64,000 nucleotides of DNA from positions 7,520,501-7,584,500 of the forward strand of contig BSBN01000233.1 in NCBI GenBank assembly GCA_027924645.1. The letters are read 5' to 3'. The notes under the pieces were generated by a model. It was not told where the DNA came from. It did no database searches and saw only the letters and a program-made list of their open reading frames with translations. Within the stretch, counting starts at the first letter, position 1; every line of letters begins with the position of its first letter. Shown piece after piece: positions 35,861 to 46,808 of the stretch. Origin of the DNA: Cunninghamia lanceolata (Eukaryota; Streptophyta; Pinopsida; Cupressales; Cupressaceae). The position numbers and the translations under genes are program-made.

Positions 35861-36080
35861 GGCATTGATGGCAACACTTAGTGAAAAATGACTAAGTGTT
35901 TACACTATGCTCCCCCTTTGCTGATGCTCTATCTTTATATACAATTTCTGGAACTCGCCCTTAGTTGGATTCCTCATTTTTCACTACTCCTCACTCCCCC
36001 TTTGACATCAATGGCAAAGGGTAGGGTCCACACACCAAAATTTTCAAAAATTTTCTCTATATAGCCACATATTTACATAC

Positions 36081-39000
36081 TCACATAAATTGAAGAATGT
36101 CTGCAAAAGATGTCTTCAGTTGGATCAGTTCTGTAGCCCAACTTTGCTTCATTCTATCCAAAATTGAAATGTGACCACTCAACAAAAATGCAAAAGCTTC
36201 TGCCCTCTTGAGATCTGTTGGATCATTTGTTTGGGCGGTAGTCTGAGCATCACTGATAGCCTCATGCATAGTTTCTAACTTAGGGATTATAATCCTTCTA
36301 AGTTCTCCCATACGGTTAGTGATATTCTTCCTTTCCTTCTCAAATTTCTTTATTGCATTTGTGATTGCAATAGTTTGACATTCTTGATTTACTATGGAGG
36401 AAGAGAGAGGATCAAAACTTTGAGACAAACTTTGTAGTTTGTCCGGTTCCGCTTTTATTTTCTTATCAATTTCTACTGTTGCCTTTGACTAGGAGATACA
36501 AAATTTGTAAATATCACCACCATCCTTAAGAGCATTTTCTAAGCTCTTTATTCCAATACTCATATTTCGCCTATCATTAGAGATTAATCCTAATACTTCT
36601 GAAAATCTTTTATCCAAAAATTCCTTCCAGACCTTTTCTTCAGCTGATTTTTCTAGAGAATCAAAATGTGTATCAACACTGCTGACTAAGGTTTTGAGAT
36701 TACCGGAAGAGGAGGCTGTCGGATCTATCTGGATTGATGGCATAATCTTTTCAAGCACTCCGGAAGCAGCCTCTATCAACTCACAGTCTTCCATATGAGA
36801 CTTTAGGAGTTTTTCATTTGCCTTAGCATTTGCAAATGAAGCTATCTTCATTGTCTGTATCGGAGAGAGAGAGTCAAAGTTGAATGGGCCTTTTAGAAGC
36901 TCCGGTTCATCAATCTCTAAAGTTTCTTGGCTTAGAAACTTTTGAACAGTTTGTGCAGTGTCTCTTGCCGGAGACAGATGTTTCTTTTCTTCTGCAGTTT
37001 TGTCCTTAGGAGTCTTATCTCCTTCCACATTCTTACCACTTACAGTTGTGGTTTTCTCTGTTGGATTTTTCTCTTTCTCTGCATCCTTGGTGCTGTCAGC
37101 CTCTTTTTCTTTTTCTGCTACTTCTTTCTCCTGTAATTTCTCTTCTTCTTGGGATCTGGAGACTGTAGGAGAAGTCGGAGAAGAGATGTTAGTCTGTTCT
37201 AGTGTCACTTCTTCTGGAGCAGATGATTCCAAGTCCGCAGCTGTTTCTGCACCTAAGTCCTCTGTAACAAGAATATTGAACCTTTTGAATGTATTCCGGA
37301 GGATCTCTTCAGTGTCCTTGGCTACTTTGTCGGTCTCACCAAGCATAAGCTGATTCATCCTTGCTTTGCTTCTGAATTCATCCTTGCAGTCCTTGAATAT
37401 CATGTTCATTGTTTTGTGATCAATTGAAGGATATAGCTGAATAGCTATTTGTTCCCTGATCTCAAGATCTTTTGCCATGGCATTGTTCTTTCTTATTTCT
37501 AGTTCCATCTCTAGACTCTTTGGAATTTCAGAGATAATCTCAATAAAAGCTTTATTGTAGATGTTCAAGTACTTAATTATAGCTTCTTGCAGGATCTTTT
37601 GATCTGCCTCATTGTAGTCATCATAGAATTCAGCTACCGGTTGAAGGTTCCCATCCACAGTGACTGATTTGACTACACTGTCTAGAGATAGGGTGGGCTT
37701 TTCAGCAAATTTCTTTGTCATTTCTTCCTTGTCTTGGCCTGAAGAGGGTTTACCGGATCCTTTCTTCTTCTGCTTCTTTATTTCTTTTACTCCCTCATCT
37801 GACTCAGTTTCTTCTTCATCCTTTTGGCTTTGATAAGCTCTTGAGGCTTTTGTCTTAGATCTCTTACCGGATCCCTAGACTTCCAGTTTTGAGCTTTTGG
37901 TTCTGATAGGTGTAGATCCTTTTGATGATCTGGTCCGGGTTGAGGTTTCCACCGGAGCACTTTTCTTGCTTTTCTTTTCTGCCTCTTTCTTTTCTTCCTC
38001 AGCCTTTCTTCTCTTTTCCCGGTTGGCATCAAGTGCCTGCCTAGGCCTTGAGCAATATGCTCTACTTCTTTTCTCACCTTCCTCTTTATCTCAGGTTCCC
38101 TCAGTTCTATATGGATCTTTACACTCAGCTCCTCAAAGGTTCCAAACCTTTCTGCCTTTGGATCTTTGGGCTGACTTAGCATGTGTTGAACATGCAGTTC
38201 CACTATCTGTTCATCCACTTCATACCCCATGGGCATGATCCAGACAGTCCTTGGCTCCACTGCCTCCATTAGGCACTGATTAGTGTCCACCATAAAGCAC
38301 ACTGAGTCTTTGTATTTTTCAACAAGAGACTGGGGAATTCTTTCTCTTGCTTGCATCGTGCTTTAGAAGTTTTTGAAGTATCCCCATAGGGCTGTATTTC
38401 TTGCTTTGGCATCCCCAAGCCCATGTAAATAATCTCTTATCTGGACTGCAACAGGTTTGTCATTCTGCCATGCCCATCCACTTGATCCGGGCAGTTCATT
38501 CATGAAGTAGAAAAACAGACATAATATAAGAGTACCATACTTAAAGGAATTATTTTTGTCCTTCTTGATTTTCTGTATATTTTCCATTAATTGGCTTAGG
38601 AGCAATTCGGAGAGATCATAATCTGCATTCTTCCTTAGCATTTCATAGGCAGTATACACTGCAGTTCCGGATACAGAATTCTCCCTGCTGGAGTGATAGA
38701 TCTTGTATCCTATTATCATGGATGCATACTTGATATCCGGATCCGAAATATCTTCAATGGTCATTGCCCTCTTATCAAATTTTGATCCGGTGGCCTCAGT
38801 TACAATGTTGTTTTTGACAGATTTGAGGATAGGTATCCCTCCGGAAGAGTATAGACCAGTTACTGCCCTAATTGCCTCTTTTGTGATTTTGCAAGGTCTA
38901 TCCAGCCATAGGAAGTTGTCATGCATTCTGCTCAATGCATACCGGACCCATTCTTCTTCCTCAAAGCAGGGGAAATGAATGAATTGATCAAACTGTTTCT

Positions 39001-39256
39001 TCTGGATACCCTTGTACTCTAGTTTAAGCTCAAAAGCATTGTCTATCAGTTGTTTGTGATAGAGATCTCTCAATTTGAATTCCCCGAATTCCTCAATGCT
39101 TGCATGTATGTAAACCCTAATGTCTTCTGTGTGTAAAACTCCATGAGGAACACTGGAAAATGCTCCTAAGGGATCTACCTCCAATGACTTGTATGGATGT
39201 TTCTTAAATTCAGGTCGGGGCCTATCTGAGATTTTTACTATATTTGGAGTAGCCAT
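36081..39256 (-). pseudogene. family A long ORF replacing pol (function unknown)
   Basis: One ancestral frame of about 1,060 codons is visible, now in pieces: 39256-38363, then after a single stop to about 38030, a frameshift there, on through a stop near 37880 to 36489, then after another stop to 36081. A start at 39256 (MATPNIVKISDRPRPEFKKH) fits better than the upstream ATG at 39436, whose 60 codons are basic and leader-like. The N-terminal 400 residues look globular (WVRYALSRMHDNFLWLDRP, ITKEAIRAVTGLYSSGGIP, FMNELPGSSGWAW). The middle is Lys/Glu/Ser-rich and the C-terminus helical (NQLMLGETDKVAKDTEEILR). There are no pol motifs, signal peptide or clear membrane anchor. It may share ancestry with the extra ORFs at 4463-4969 and 31533-34260. 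Confidence 0.75.
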
Positions 39257-39436
39257 TTCTTCAAAAGATTTGTAGCAAGATATCGAAAGTGGAAAATACC
39301 TTTTGCGTCTTCGGTTACACGGAGTGGCTGGATTGATTTCTGTATGTAATGACTTCGGCAGGAGATCTTCGGTGAACTTGATGAATTTTGTTGCAGAGCT
39401 CCGCTTTTCGCTTCTTCTTGGATGTGGAATGATCAA

Positions 39437-39909
39437 GTGATTGTTGAGAAATCCCTTATATCATTTCGCAAACCCTAATATCTATTTGCAATAAATGCTC
39501 CACCTGCATTATTCTGGTTTGCCTTATCCGGATAGCTTGGAGTATCCTGGATTAGTCCTGATCTATGAACATCATGCGGATCTTTCAATCATGAACAAAT
39601 CGAGATGACACATTACAAGAACATCCCAAACACTCTGTCCAATCCATAGAGTGAAATAATGCACTTCCGAATCTCTTTGGACCCTTTTGTAATCCTCTGT
39701 CATTCCGGAGCATCTCCCAGAACAAGTCTTACTTGATCGATCACAACTTCTTTATATCTTCATGCGGACCTCTGAAATCTTATCTGGATTATCTCAAGAC
39801 TTATATCTTCAAACCCTTTACTCCGCATCTTGTGCCATATTCGGCACCACTTGATTGGCTGGGGGAACAGGATTTTCTTTGAGTCTCCCCCTGAGCCAGA
39901 GCTCACTTT
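39437..39909 (-). repeat. spacer carrying a piece of family B LTR U3
   Basis: The 470-bp gap between the two coding regions is not coding. Read on the minus strand, about 39560-39840 aligns with 290-540 of the family B LTR: AAAGGGTTTG.AGATATAAGTC, AGAGGTC.GCATGAAGAT, ATTATTTCA.T.T..GGATT and TTGTTCATGATTGAA/TTGGTTCATGGTTTGAA occur in the same order. An LTR fragment inside the internal region suggests the element was assembled by recombination or template switching. Confidence 0.7.
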
Positions 39910-41088
39910 TTAATTTTCGGAAGGAATATCAGCACCAGAGTCTGGTGCGGATCCAATTTCTATATTCTCTAAACTTTTCTTTACCCATGTTTTGCTCATC
40001 TGATTCCTAACTTCATCCGCATTCATCTTTTGTTTACCCTTGTCTTGATTCTGATTATACACCAGACCTCTTTTGTCCAGATTCTTGCTTCTGCAGACTT
40101 TAGCATTATGACCGGACCTATTACAGATTTGGCAAATAACATTTCTTTGCATATTTGACTGATAACCTCTTGATATGCATTGATTAGCCATATGACCTAC
40201 TCTATTGCATGTAAAGCATCTACCATTGAATGATTTGTTTACTAGCATATTTCTGCATTCATGAGACTTGTGTCCATACCTTTTGCAGTTAAAGCACTGT
40301 CCGGAGAAGGATGGATTAGTTTGATTCATTCTTTTTCTGCACTGATTAGCTTTATGACCAAAGTGATTGCAGCTATGGCAGTATCCATTGAAAGATGGAT
40401 ATCTTTGAGCATTGGGCTGTCTTGCCGGAGGTCTTCTAGACCTATTCCTTGGATTTTCTGATCCAAAATTCTTTAGACCAGATCCGGAGCTTTCTCCTTT
40501 CTCATATCCCAAACCATACTTGTCATCTGTCTTCTTTTGACTTCCAAGAAGTACTTCAAGTTGGGCAGAACTTATCTTGAATTTTTCTTTATATTCATTT
40601 GCTGTTTGAAGATCTCTTTTGAGAGAGACAATTTGATCCTCAAATTTTTCTTCATTATCTTTGGCATCTTCAAGATTAGATTCAAGATGTCTGATAATCC
40701 TGTCCATCTGGTGGCATTCTTCTGATTTCTCTTTAAGAGATTGTCTTAGATTGTCTTCAGCTTTTCTTTTTTCTTCAATCTCTTGAGTAAACTTTATAGT
40801 TCCTAATTCCATTTCATGTCTTAACATAATGACTTCTTTTGATAACTTTTCACATAACTTGGTTTTCTCAGTCAATTCTTCATTTGTATTGCTTTCTTCA
40901 GTTTGGCTTGCCAATTGTTGGAGTAGCTCCTTTCTCTTTTTCATAGAGAGACTTAATTTGTCTTTTAGTTCTCTCATGAATTCATCAGCCTGTTTGAGTC
41001 TTTCCTTTAATTCATTGACTTCAGAATTTGACTGTTCAAGATCCTCAAGGGCAGTCTTGAGTTGCTCCCTTAAACCATATGCATCCAT
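39910..41088 (-). CDS. family A Gag-like coiled-coil protein with four zinc knuckles
   Basis: An intact 392-residue frame starts 51 bases inside the PBS (MDAYGLREQLKTALEDLEQS). Residues 1-185 are strongly heptad-like and charged, predicting a long coiled coil. Four CX2CX4HX4C knuckles follow at about 237-250 (CHSCNHFGHKANQC), 265-278 (CFNCKRYGHKSHEC), 291-304 (CFTCNRVGHMANQC) and 319-332 (CQICNRSGHNAKVC). Copia Gags usually have one or two knuckles after an N-terminal core that is missing here. Expected role: binding element RNA and, via the coiled coil, self-association or joining a helper particle. The frame stops at 39910, with no protease fused. Confidence 0.85.
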   Translation of the reverse strand: MDAYGLREQLKTALEDLEQSNSEVNELKERLKQADEFMRELKDKLSLSMKKRKELLQQLASQTEESNTNEELTEKTKLCEKLSKEVIMLRHEMELGTIKFTQEIEEKRKAEDNLRQSLKEKSEECHQMDRIIRHLESNLEDAKDNEEKFEDQIVSLKRDLQTANEYKEKFKISSAQLEVLLGSQKKTDDKYGLGYEKGESSGSGLKNFGSENPRNRSRRPPARQPNAQRYPSFNGYCHSCNHFGHKANQCRKRMNQTNPSFSGQCFNCKRYGHKSHECRNMLVNKSFNGRCFTCNRVGHMANQCISRGYQSNMQRNVICQICNRSGHNAKVCRSKNLDKRGLVYNQNQDKGKQKMNADEVRNQMSKTWVKKSLENIEIGSAPDSGADIPSEN

Positions 41089-41139
41089 TTGAACTCCCAG
41101 ATCTTCCTCAAGCTGTTAGGCTCTATTAGGAGGAACCTT

Positions 41140-41151
41140 GCTCTGATACCA
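41140..41151 (-). other. primer-binding site of the family A element
   Basis: Plus strand GCTCTGATACCA, minus strand TGGTATCAGAGC, two bases from the LTR at 41154. Initiator tRNA-Met type. Confidence 0.92.
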
Positions 41152-41153
41152 AT

Positions 41154-42241
41154 TGTTGATAACTGAGAGGGGGGTGAATCAGTTATCCTAATTATTTCTT
41201 CTTCTAAACTTTCTTATTAATCAAAGCAGCATTGAATTAAACAAACAAATATTATCATGAAATGAGAAACACATGACATAGTATTTTTGATGTGGAAACC
41301 CGGTTAAGGGAGAAAACCATGGGGTGATTAACCAAAAGATTATTCTCTTTTAGAAGAATAAGGAGTTACAAAAATGGCACTTGCCAATTAGGGCTCACTG
41401 CCCGAGCACACTGCTCACAAGAGGCACACTGCCTACAAAGAGACACACTGTCTACAAAGAATGTTATATAATACTTGAACTGATTGGAAGCACCTACATA
41501 TGCTGGGGTTCAGTTCCAGTTAGGCTCAGTATACTGATCTGCTGCACTTCATCTTTCCTCTGTTCTTTATTCTACTATCTTTTCACATACCGGATCTCTC
41601 TTACTACTTCTGTTCTGCTCTGCACTTATTCATATATATCATCACACAATCACACTATTCACAACTAAATCCATCCTCTATATATATCCACACAAGTAAT
41701 TTCATCACCTTTCTAGTCAGCATCCGGAACAGTCTAGTTTCTTACAAACTCTGTTATGTCGGCTGAATCCTTGCTCACCAAGCAATGCGGATCAAGCATA
41801 TACTTGTAGATATCATTAATCATGTCGGCCAAACATGATTCATGCCTTCACAACCTTTACCATCAACAGTAACACATCCAGAAAATATTCTGATGCTCAG
41901 TTAGTCAGTTCTTCCTCTGTTTTCACTATCTTTCAGGAATCCGGCCCTCAACTATTCATATCTTTTTCTTTGTCCATCACCGGAGGCTAAATCCTTGGAA
42001 TATACTGCTTAAGGTAGTCCTCTTAACTTCCCCAAATCCACACTGCACCAAGACATTTCCTCTTAGAGGTCCGGACCAATCTGTCGGACCTTGCCACATG
42101 CTCTGTTCTTGTTCACCGGACCACAACAGTTCTTCATTCTAACTTCTGGTAGAGGCACACCATGACTTGCAGATAAGTGGGATGACCTTTGTTGCCATCA
42201 ATGACAACAACCATGAATCCATATAGTGTCTCTTGCCAATA
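41154..42241 (-). repeat. 5' LTR of the family A element
   Basis: 1,088 bp and the promoter-bearing copy for minus-strand transcription. A TATA-like run, complement of CTCTATATATAT, lies at 41677-41688, giving a U3 of about 550 bp. The right terminus has TA where the 3' LTR has CA. Confidence 0.92.
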
Positions 42242-42776
42242 GGGAGTAGTGAGCACGTTTAGTTGGCAAGTCGATAATGTAAAGAACTTTTGAACCACAA
42301 AATTTGAAAGTTCAAAAGTTCAAAGAACCTCTGATTTGCCAAAATCAAAGAGTTTACTATCAACAAAGTGACTAATACCAACAAAGAAAGGATCTTCAGA
42401 TGCTAGGCTTGAAGACTAGTCAGGGAGTTGGGTGGTTCATGAACTTTTGAACACGCTAACTTTGGTTCAAAAATTTAAGGGATTTCCAACAATGCATGAA
42501 AATGACTAAGTAAAGGACATGACTTGGGGAAAAGACTGTGAATAATGGAAAATAAAGAATAGAAACTTCTTAAGACATGAATGCTTTAATAAAATTCAAA
42601 CATGGGGTAATAACATGCTCTAATCAGGGACAAGGAGTAAATAGGATGCAGAGAATCTAGAAAAACTTGGCACAAATCCTAATTCCAGAAGGGCAATAAA
42701 GTCACACCAAAAACACAAAAAAATAGGGAAAGACAAGGAAAGAAACTATGATACAGGGAAAGACTTAAGAACATCA

Positions 42777-43850
42777 CTAGTTAAATAACTTGAGATCTTT
42801 CCCACTGTAGGCAAGAGGTAACAGTGTCCCATTAGGATATGCTAGCAAGAATACATTCTCTCCAATGACTTGTCTGATCAGGAAGGGTCCTTTCCAAAGA
42901 GAATGAAACTTCTTATGAGCCCCATTTGGCTCTCTTCTTCTATCCCATAAAAGCACAGAGTCTCTCACAACAAAACTTCTTTACTTGGCTTTTTATCAAA
43001 AAATTTCTTCACAGCCTGCTGGTGTTTGTTAATCCTATCCACAACCACTTCTCTCTATTCCTCTAACTTGCTCAAGTACATTATTCTCTTTTAAATGTAG
43101 ATTGAAATTATTTGCCTTTAATTGCTTTCTATAAATTTAGTGCAGATAATTCCAAAGGGATGGGTATTGCACTGTAAATTCAATATAGTAGTTAAAAAGA
43201 AGACATATCGATGTCTCTCTTATAATTGATTATATCTTCCCAAAGAGCATCATATAAAATTTTATGCCACCCTCTCTATTTTTCATCCACTAGCTTCATG
43301 ATAATTGAAATTAGGTTTTTGTTACTTGATTCATCTTGTTGATTGCCTTGTGGATAATAGTTAGATGAATGGGCAAGCATGATACCCTAATCATAATAGA
43401 AAAGAGTAAATTTAGAAGAGGGGAAACTATTGGCATTATCTACGACAACCTTTTTTAGGTACACCAAACCTAACCAAGATATTCTCTTTGAGGAAATTGT
43501 AGACTACTTTAGAGCTCATATGTTTCCTAGGGATTGCTTCCACCCACTTAGTAAAATAATGTGTTGTTGTTAAGGTATGGGTGTGTCCAGCACTGGAAAG
43601 GCTCATCAATCACTAATAGTCTCAGAGGCAATGCAGCTAACTAAGGTCTGCTAGTAAACTTTGAGCACTTATCGCATTTAGACACCCATTCATAGCCATC
43701 TTTGAACATACCTAGCTAATAAAAACATTGCCATAGGAGTTTTAAAGTAGACATAGAAGCTGAGAAATGTCCTTTACAGGATTCATTATAAAAGGTTTCC
43801 AATAGCTTCTTCTGTTGTTCCTTATCTACACATCTTTAAAATGTTCCATC
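42777..43850 (-). pseudogene. gypsy 2 integrase
   Basis: Minus-strand pieces in order: zinc-finger region near 43640-43800 (ending SKCDKCSKFTS), core near 43410-43590 (HYFTKWVEAIPRKHMSS, ENILVRFGVPKKVVVDNANS, SNYYPQGNQQDESSNKNLI), and C-terminal frame 42777-42968 (KFHSLWKGPFLIRQVIGENV). Asp of VVDN and Glu of DESSNK mark the catalytic triad. The frame is broken by stops and shifts. Confidence 0.85.
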
Positions 43851-43855
43851 CACCC

Positions 43856-44470
43856 CTAGAGAACATACTTGCTAGCTTTAAGATTCAAATTCCTCTTCTC
43901 CTTAGTGGACAGGTGGGGTGGACAATCGCCATATGTTAGTAAATAATAAATATTAGAAAACCATTCATCCATAGTGCTTGTGAAAAGAAATAGAGGCAAT
44001 TCTTCATCTTCAATAGCTTTATTCTCAACAATCATTCTACATAGACCTTTACCTTTGACCAAATTTGTAGGTTTGATTTCAATATCATATTCCTATACTT
44101 TAGCTATCTAGGCTCCTCTTTTATTACAACCAATTTCTTGTTGGGTAAGGATACTTTTTACAACAGAATTAGGAACAGAGACAACAACATGAGAGTGTAA
44201 AATATAAAACTTGAAACTTTTCAAAGCTTTCACTACAATGTATGCATGTTTCTCAAGTGAAAAGTATTTCAACTCATACTTCTTTAAAGGCATAGTCATG
44301 AAAGTGATTGGAGCTATGATCTCCTATTCATTATTTTGTAACAAGATGGCTAACAGAGTGTGTTTTGATGCATATCAATAGATAATAAAATCCTTCTCAA
44401 AATTAGGAAGCACTAATGTAGGTGCATTGGCAATGGCTGTTTTAATATCTTCAAAGGCCTATTTACCTTC
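43856..44470 (-). pseudogene. gypsy 2 RNase H and linker to integrase
   Basis: 44108-44299 has PLKKYELKYFSLEKHAYIVV and LKSFKFYILHSHVVV, the connection/RNase H of gypsy polymerases; 43856-44062 carries the linker MDEWFSNIYYLLTYGDCP and EKRNLNLKASKYV. No second RNase H lies here, unlike in gypsy 3. Confidence 0.85.
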
Positions 44471-44499
44471 ATCATTCCATTTGAAAACAAGATGGTTTT

Positions 44500-45250
44500 C
44501 ATCATCTTAGCAATATGTCTCATCAACTTAGCAAAATCAAGAACAAACCTTCATAGAAAGTTCACTTGACCGAAGAAAGATATGGTATACCTTTAGTTGT
44601 AGGTAGGCTCAGTTGCTGAATTACTTTGACCATTTTAGGATCAATTTTGATACCATCCTTGGAGACAATGTGAACCAATGGTTTCCCCTTAGTTACAATG
44701 AAAATTGACTTTTTAGGATTTAAGGAAATACCATGTTCTCTACAATGTTGCAATAACACTTCCAGATCATGTAAGTGATCAGACATTTTCTTAGAGAAAA
44801 CTGTTAAATCATCCAGGTAAATGACAATAATCTTATTCTTCAAATCACCAAATGTTAAATCCATTGCCCTTTGAAAAGTTGCCCCTACATTAATAAGGCC
44901 AAATGACATCCAATTATAAGAAAAATATTGATTGGCGTAGTGAAAGTTGTTTTGTGTTGATCTTTCGGGGCTACCTTGATCTGATTATACCTCGAAAAAC
45001 TATCTAGCATAGAGATCATTTTTGAACTAGATATTATTTGTAATAGATGATCCATCATGGGTAATGGATAATTATCTTTTAGAGAAGCTTGGTTCAAATT
45101 TCTGAAATCAACACAAATTCTGATGTCCCCATTCTTCTTTCTGATAGGAACAATATTTGGCACCCATGTGGAGTGGTGAATGGGGTAGATAATTTTACCT
45201 TTCAACATCTTGTCTATTTCACTAAAAATAGCCTCAGCTACTTTAGGATT
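44500..45250 (-). pseudogene. gypsy 2 reverse transcriptase
   Basis: 45208-44885 carries IYPIHHSTWVPNIVPIRKKN, GDIRICVDFRNLNQASLKDN and YPLPMMDHLLQ; 44909-44562 carries MSFGLINVGATFQRAMD and the catalytic VIYLDDLTVFS, then HCREHGISLNPKKSIF. The catalytic YLDD is kept. The join between frames near 44900 is a one-base shift. Confidence 0.92.
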
Positions 45251-45730
45251 GTAAGTCCTTTATTTCTACCTAAAAGGTGAAGTACCGAGCTTCAATGGAA
45301 TGTGGTGATGCATTTCTCCATTTCTAAATTTCTACAGATCTACATAGCACCATGTTAAGACATCTTTGTAATGAATAAGAAAAAAAAATAGATGCTCTCT
45401 CTCTTTGGGAGAGAAACACTTCACAATACAAACAATCTTTTAGTCTTCTTCAGTACCAATATTAACTTAATCATAATCAATCAATGATCTAATTAAAACT
45501 TTTCTCTTCTGCTTTATATACTAATTGGTTAAAAAGGTCCTCAAGAGAGACCAAACCCTTGGGATTTTTATTACCTTTCAATTGGATCACTTTAGACTCC
45601 TGGCCATTGTGAGAATTGGCCACTCCTAAGACATCATTACTTTCATCAAAACTCCCCTCAAAGAACACGTTTGCAAAGGACTCATCTTTTTTAGAAAAGA
45701 GATCATTTTCTAGTCAATGTTAAATACATG

Positions 45731-46321
45731 CTAATGGTTGACGTTGTTAGGTACACTGGGCCGATAGACCACCTCAACTCTATAAGGTCCGTCTTTAAAA
45801 TCTGGATGTGGTAATAGGAGAGATGTAAATACAACCAATGAATCAGCCTGAGTATTCTGATCTCTAGGCACAACTTCTATTGAGAAGGTGTCAAAACCTT
45901 TTATATAGTCCCACACCCTATTTCTATAGTGCCTCAATCTCTTATTTTTCATTGTATATATCTTCCTTACTTAATTGACAATCAATTCGGCATCACCCCT
46001 AGCTCTTAGCTGCTTAATACATTTCTCCTTAGCTAATGCTAGCTGAAGCAACAAAGCCTCATATTCAATAGTGTTATTGGTGTTGTCTAATGGCAACTTA
46101 TAAGAAAAAGGAAACTTGCAATCATCGGGAGAAACCAAAAATACTCTAGCACCTAAACCAATAGTAGAGCAATTGCCATTAAATTCCAAGGTCCACACTT
46201 CATTGGCCAGGTCAAGACTTATTAGATTTGCATCATCTTCAACTATCAAGGTGCACATATATGTGTCAGACCTAGTTTCTACATACAAAATGTCTGCCCT
46301 TGGGTCCCCTGACTTCAGCAC
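45731..46321 (-). pseudogene. gypsy 2 archaeal-type RNase H, located before RT
   Basis: 46321-45971 has WTLEFNGNCSTIGLGARVFL, PFSYKLPLDNTNNTIEYEAL and KQLRARGDAELIV; 45952-45731 continues RLRHYRNRVWDYIKGFDTFS and PRDQNTQADSLVV. These match the additional RNase H of TAT elements, with the conserved Asp changed to Asn in EFNGN, Glu in EYEAL and Asp in GDAELI. It lies between protease and RT. Confidence 0.88.
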
Positions 46322-46379
46322 AGTGAACTTGGCCTTAGGTTTAGGATTTAGATGAACTCTCTTCTAATCCACTGATATC

Positions 46380-46690
46380 AAAGCATGAGACCAATTCATA
46401 TGTATTTCTCCCCGTAAGTCTCCACAAAAACTACAGCTCAAAATCATCCCATAGCTTGCAAGTATATCCACCACTAAGATGGTTAGCTTTAATCTCTTCT
46501 TAGGATATGTTGCAAGGACAACTTATGCATCTTTAATTTGACCTAAAATCAGTACTAGTGAACCATCCATGGAAAAGAATCTACCATGAAAGGAGGTATA
46601 GGATAGACCTATGGCCTTAGCAACCTAGGTAGGCATGACATTATCTAAGGCTCTAGAATCAATGACAGTTACTTAATTTATAACTAGCAA
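46380..46690 (-). pseudogene. gypsy 2 aspartic protease, active site altered
   Basis: The minus strand reads VTVIDSRALDNVMPT then VAKAIGLSYTSFHGRFFSMD and later LTILVVDILASYGMILS. The expected DSGA is DSRA, so the catalytic turn is lost. A stop follows NVMPT. Confidence 0.75.
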
Positions 46691-46808
46691 TGTACAATGA
46701 TACATAGAAAGGCTCTAGTTTTTCAAAGGGATTTTGAGGGTTGGGATCTTGAGAATGAGAATTTGAGTAGTTTTATTTTTCATCATGGACTTCATTCTCA
46801 TTAGACAC

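Larger units (their letters stand above)
34766..42241 (-). mobile_element. family A non-autonomous LTR retrotransposon, complete with target duplication
   Basis: 7,476 bp between two GGGAG duplications (34761-34765 and 42242-42246). Right to left: 5' LTR 41154-42241, tRNA-Met PBS, coiled-coil/zinc-knuckle protein (41088-39910), spacer, long broken ORF (39256-36081), polypurine tract 35849-35860, 3' LTR 34766-35848. No protease, integrase, RT or RNase H motif is visible. The LTRs differ at about 30 positions plus a 6-bp indel, so it inserted long after gypsy 2 began to decay but is not brand new. The outer base of the 5' LTR changed C to T (CCAATA for CCAACA). Confidence 0.93.

Noticed and set aside
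36942..37353. Plus-strand Ser/Phe-rich frames of 64 and 131 codons
   Set aside because: Antisense shadows of the Lys/Glu-rich part of the long minus-strand ORF.
36081..39256. The long ORF as a retroviral-type envelope gene
   Set aside because: I see no signal peptide, no clear membrane anchor and no cleavage motif; the only hydrophobic stretch (about 15 residues near 38510-38560) is short and central.
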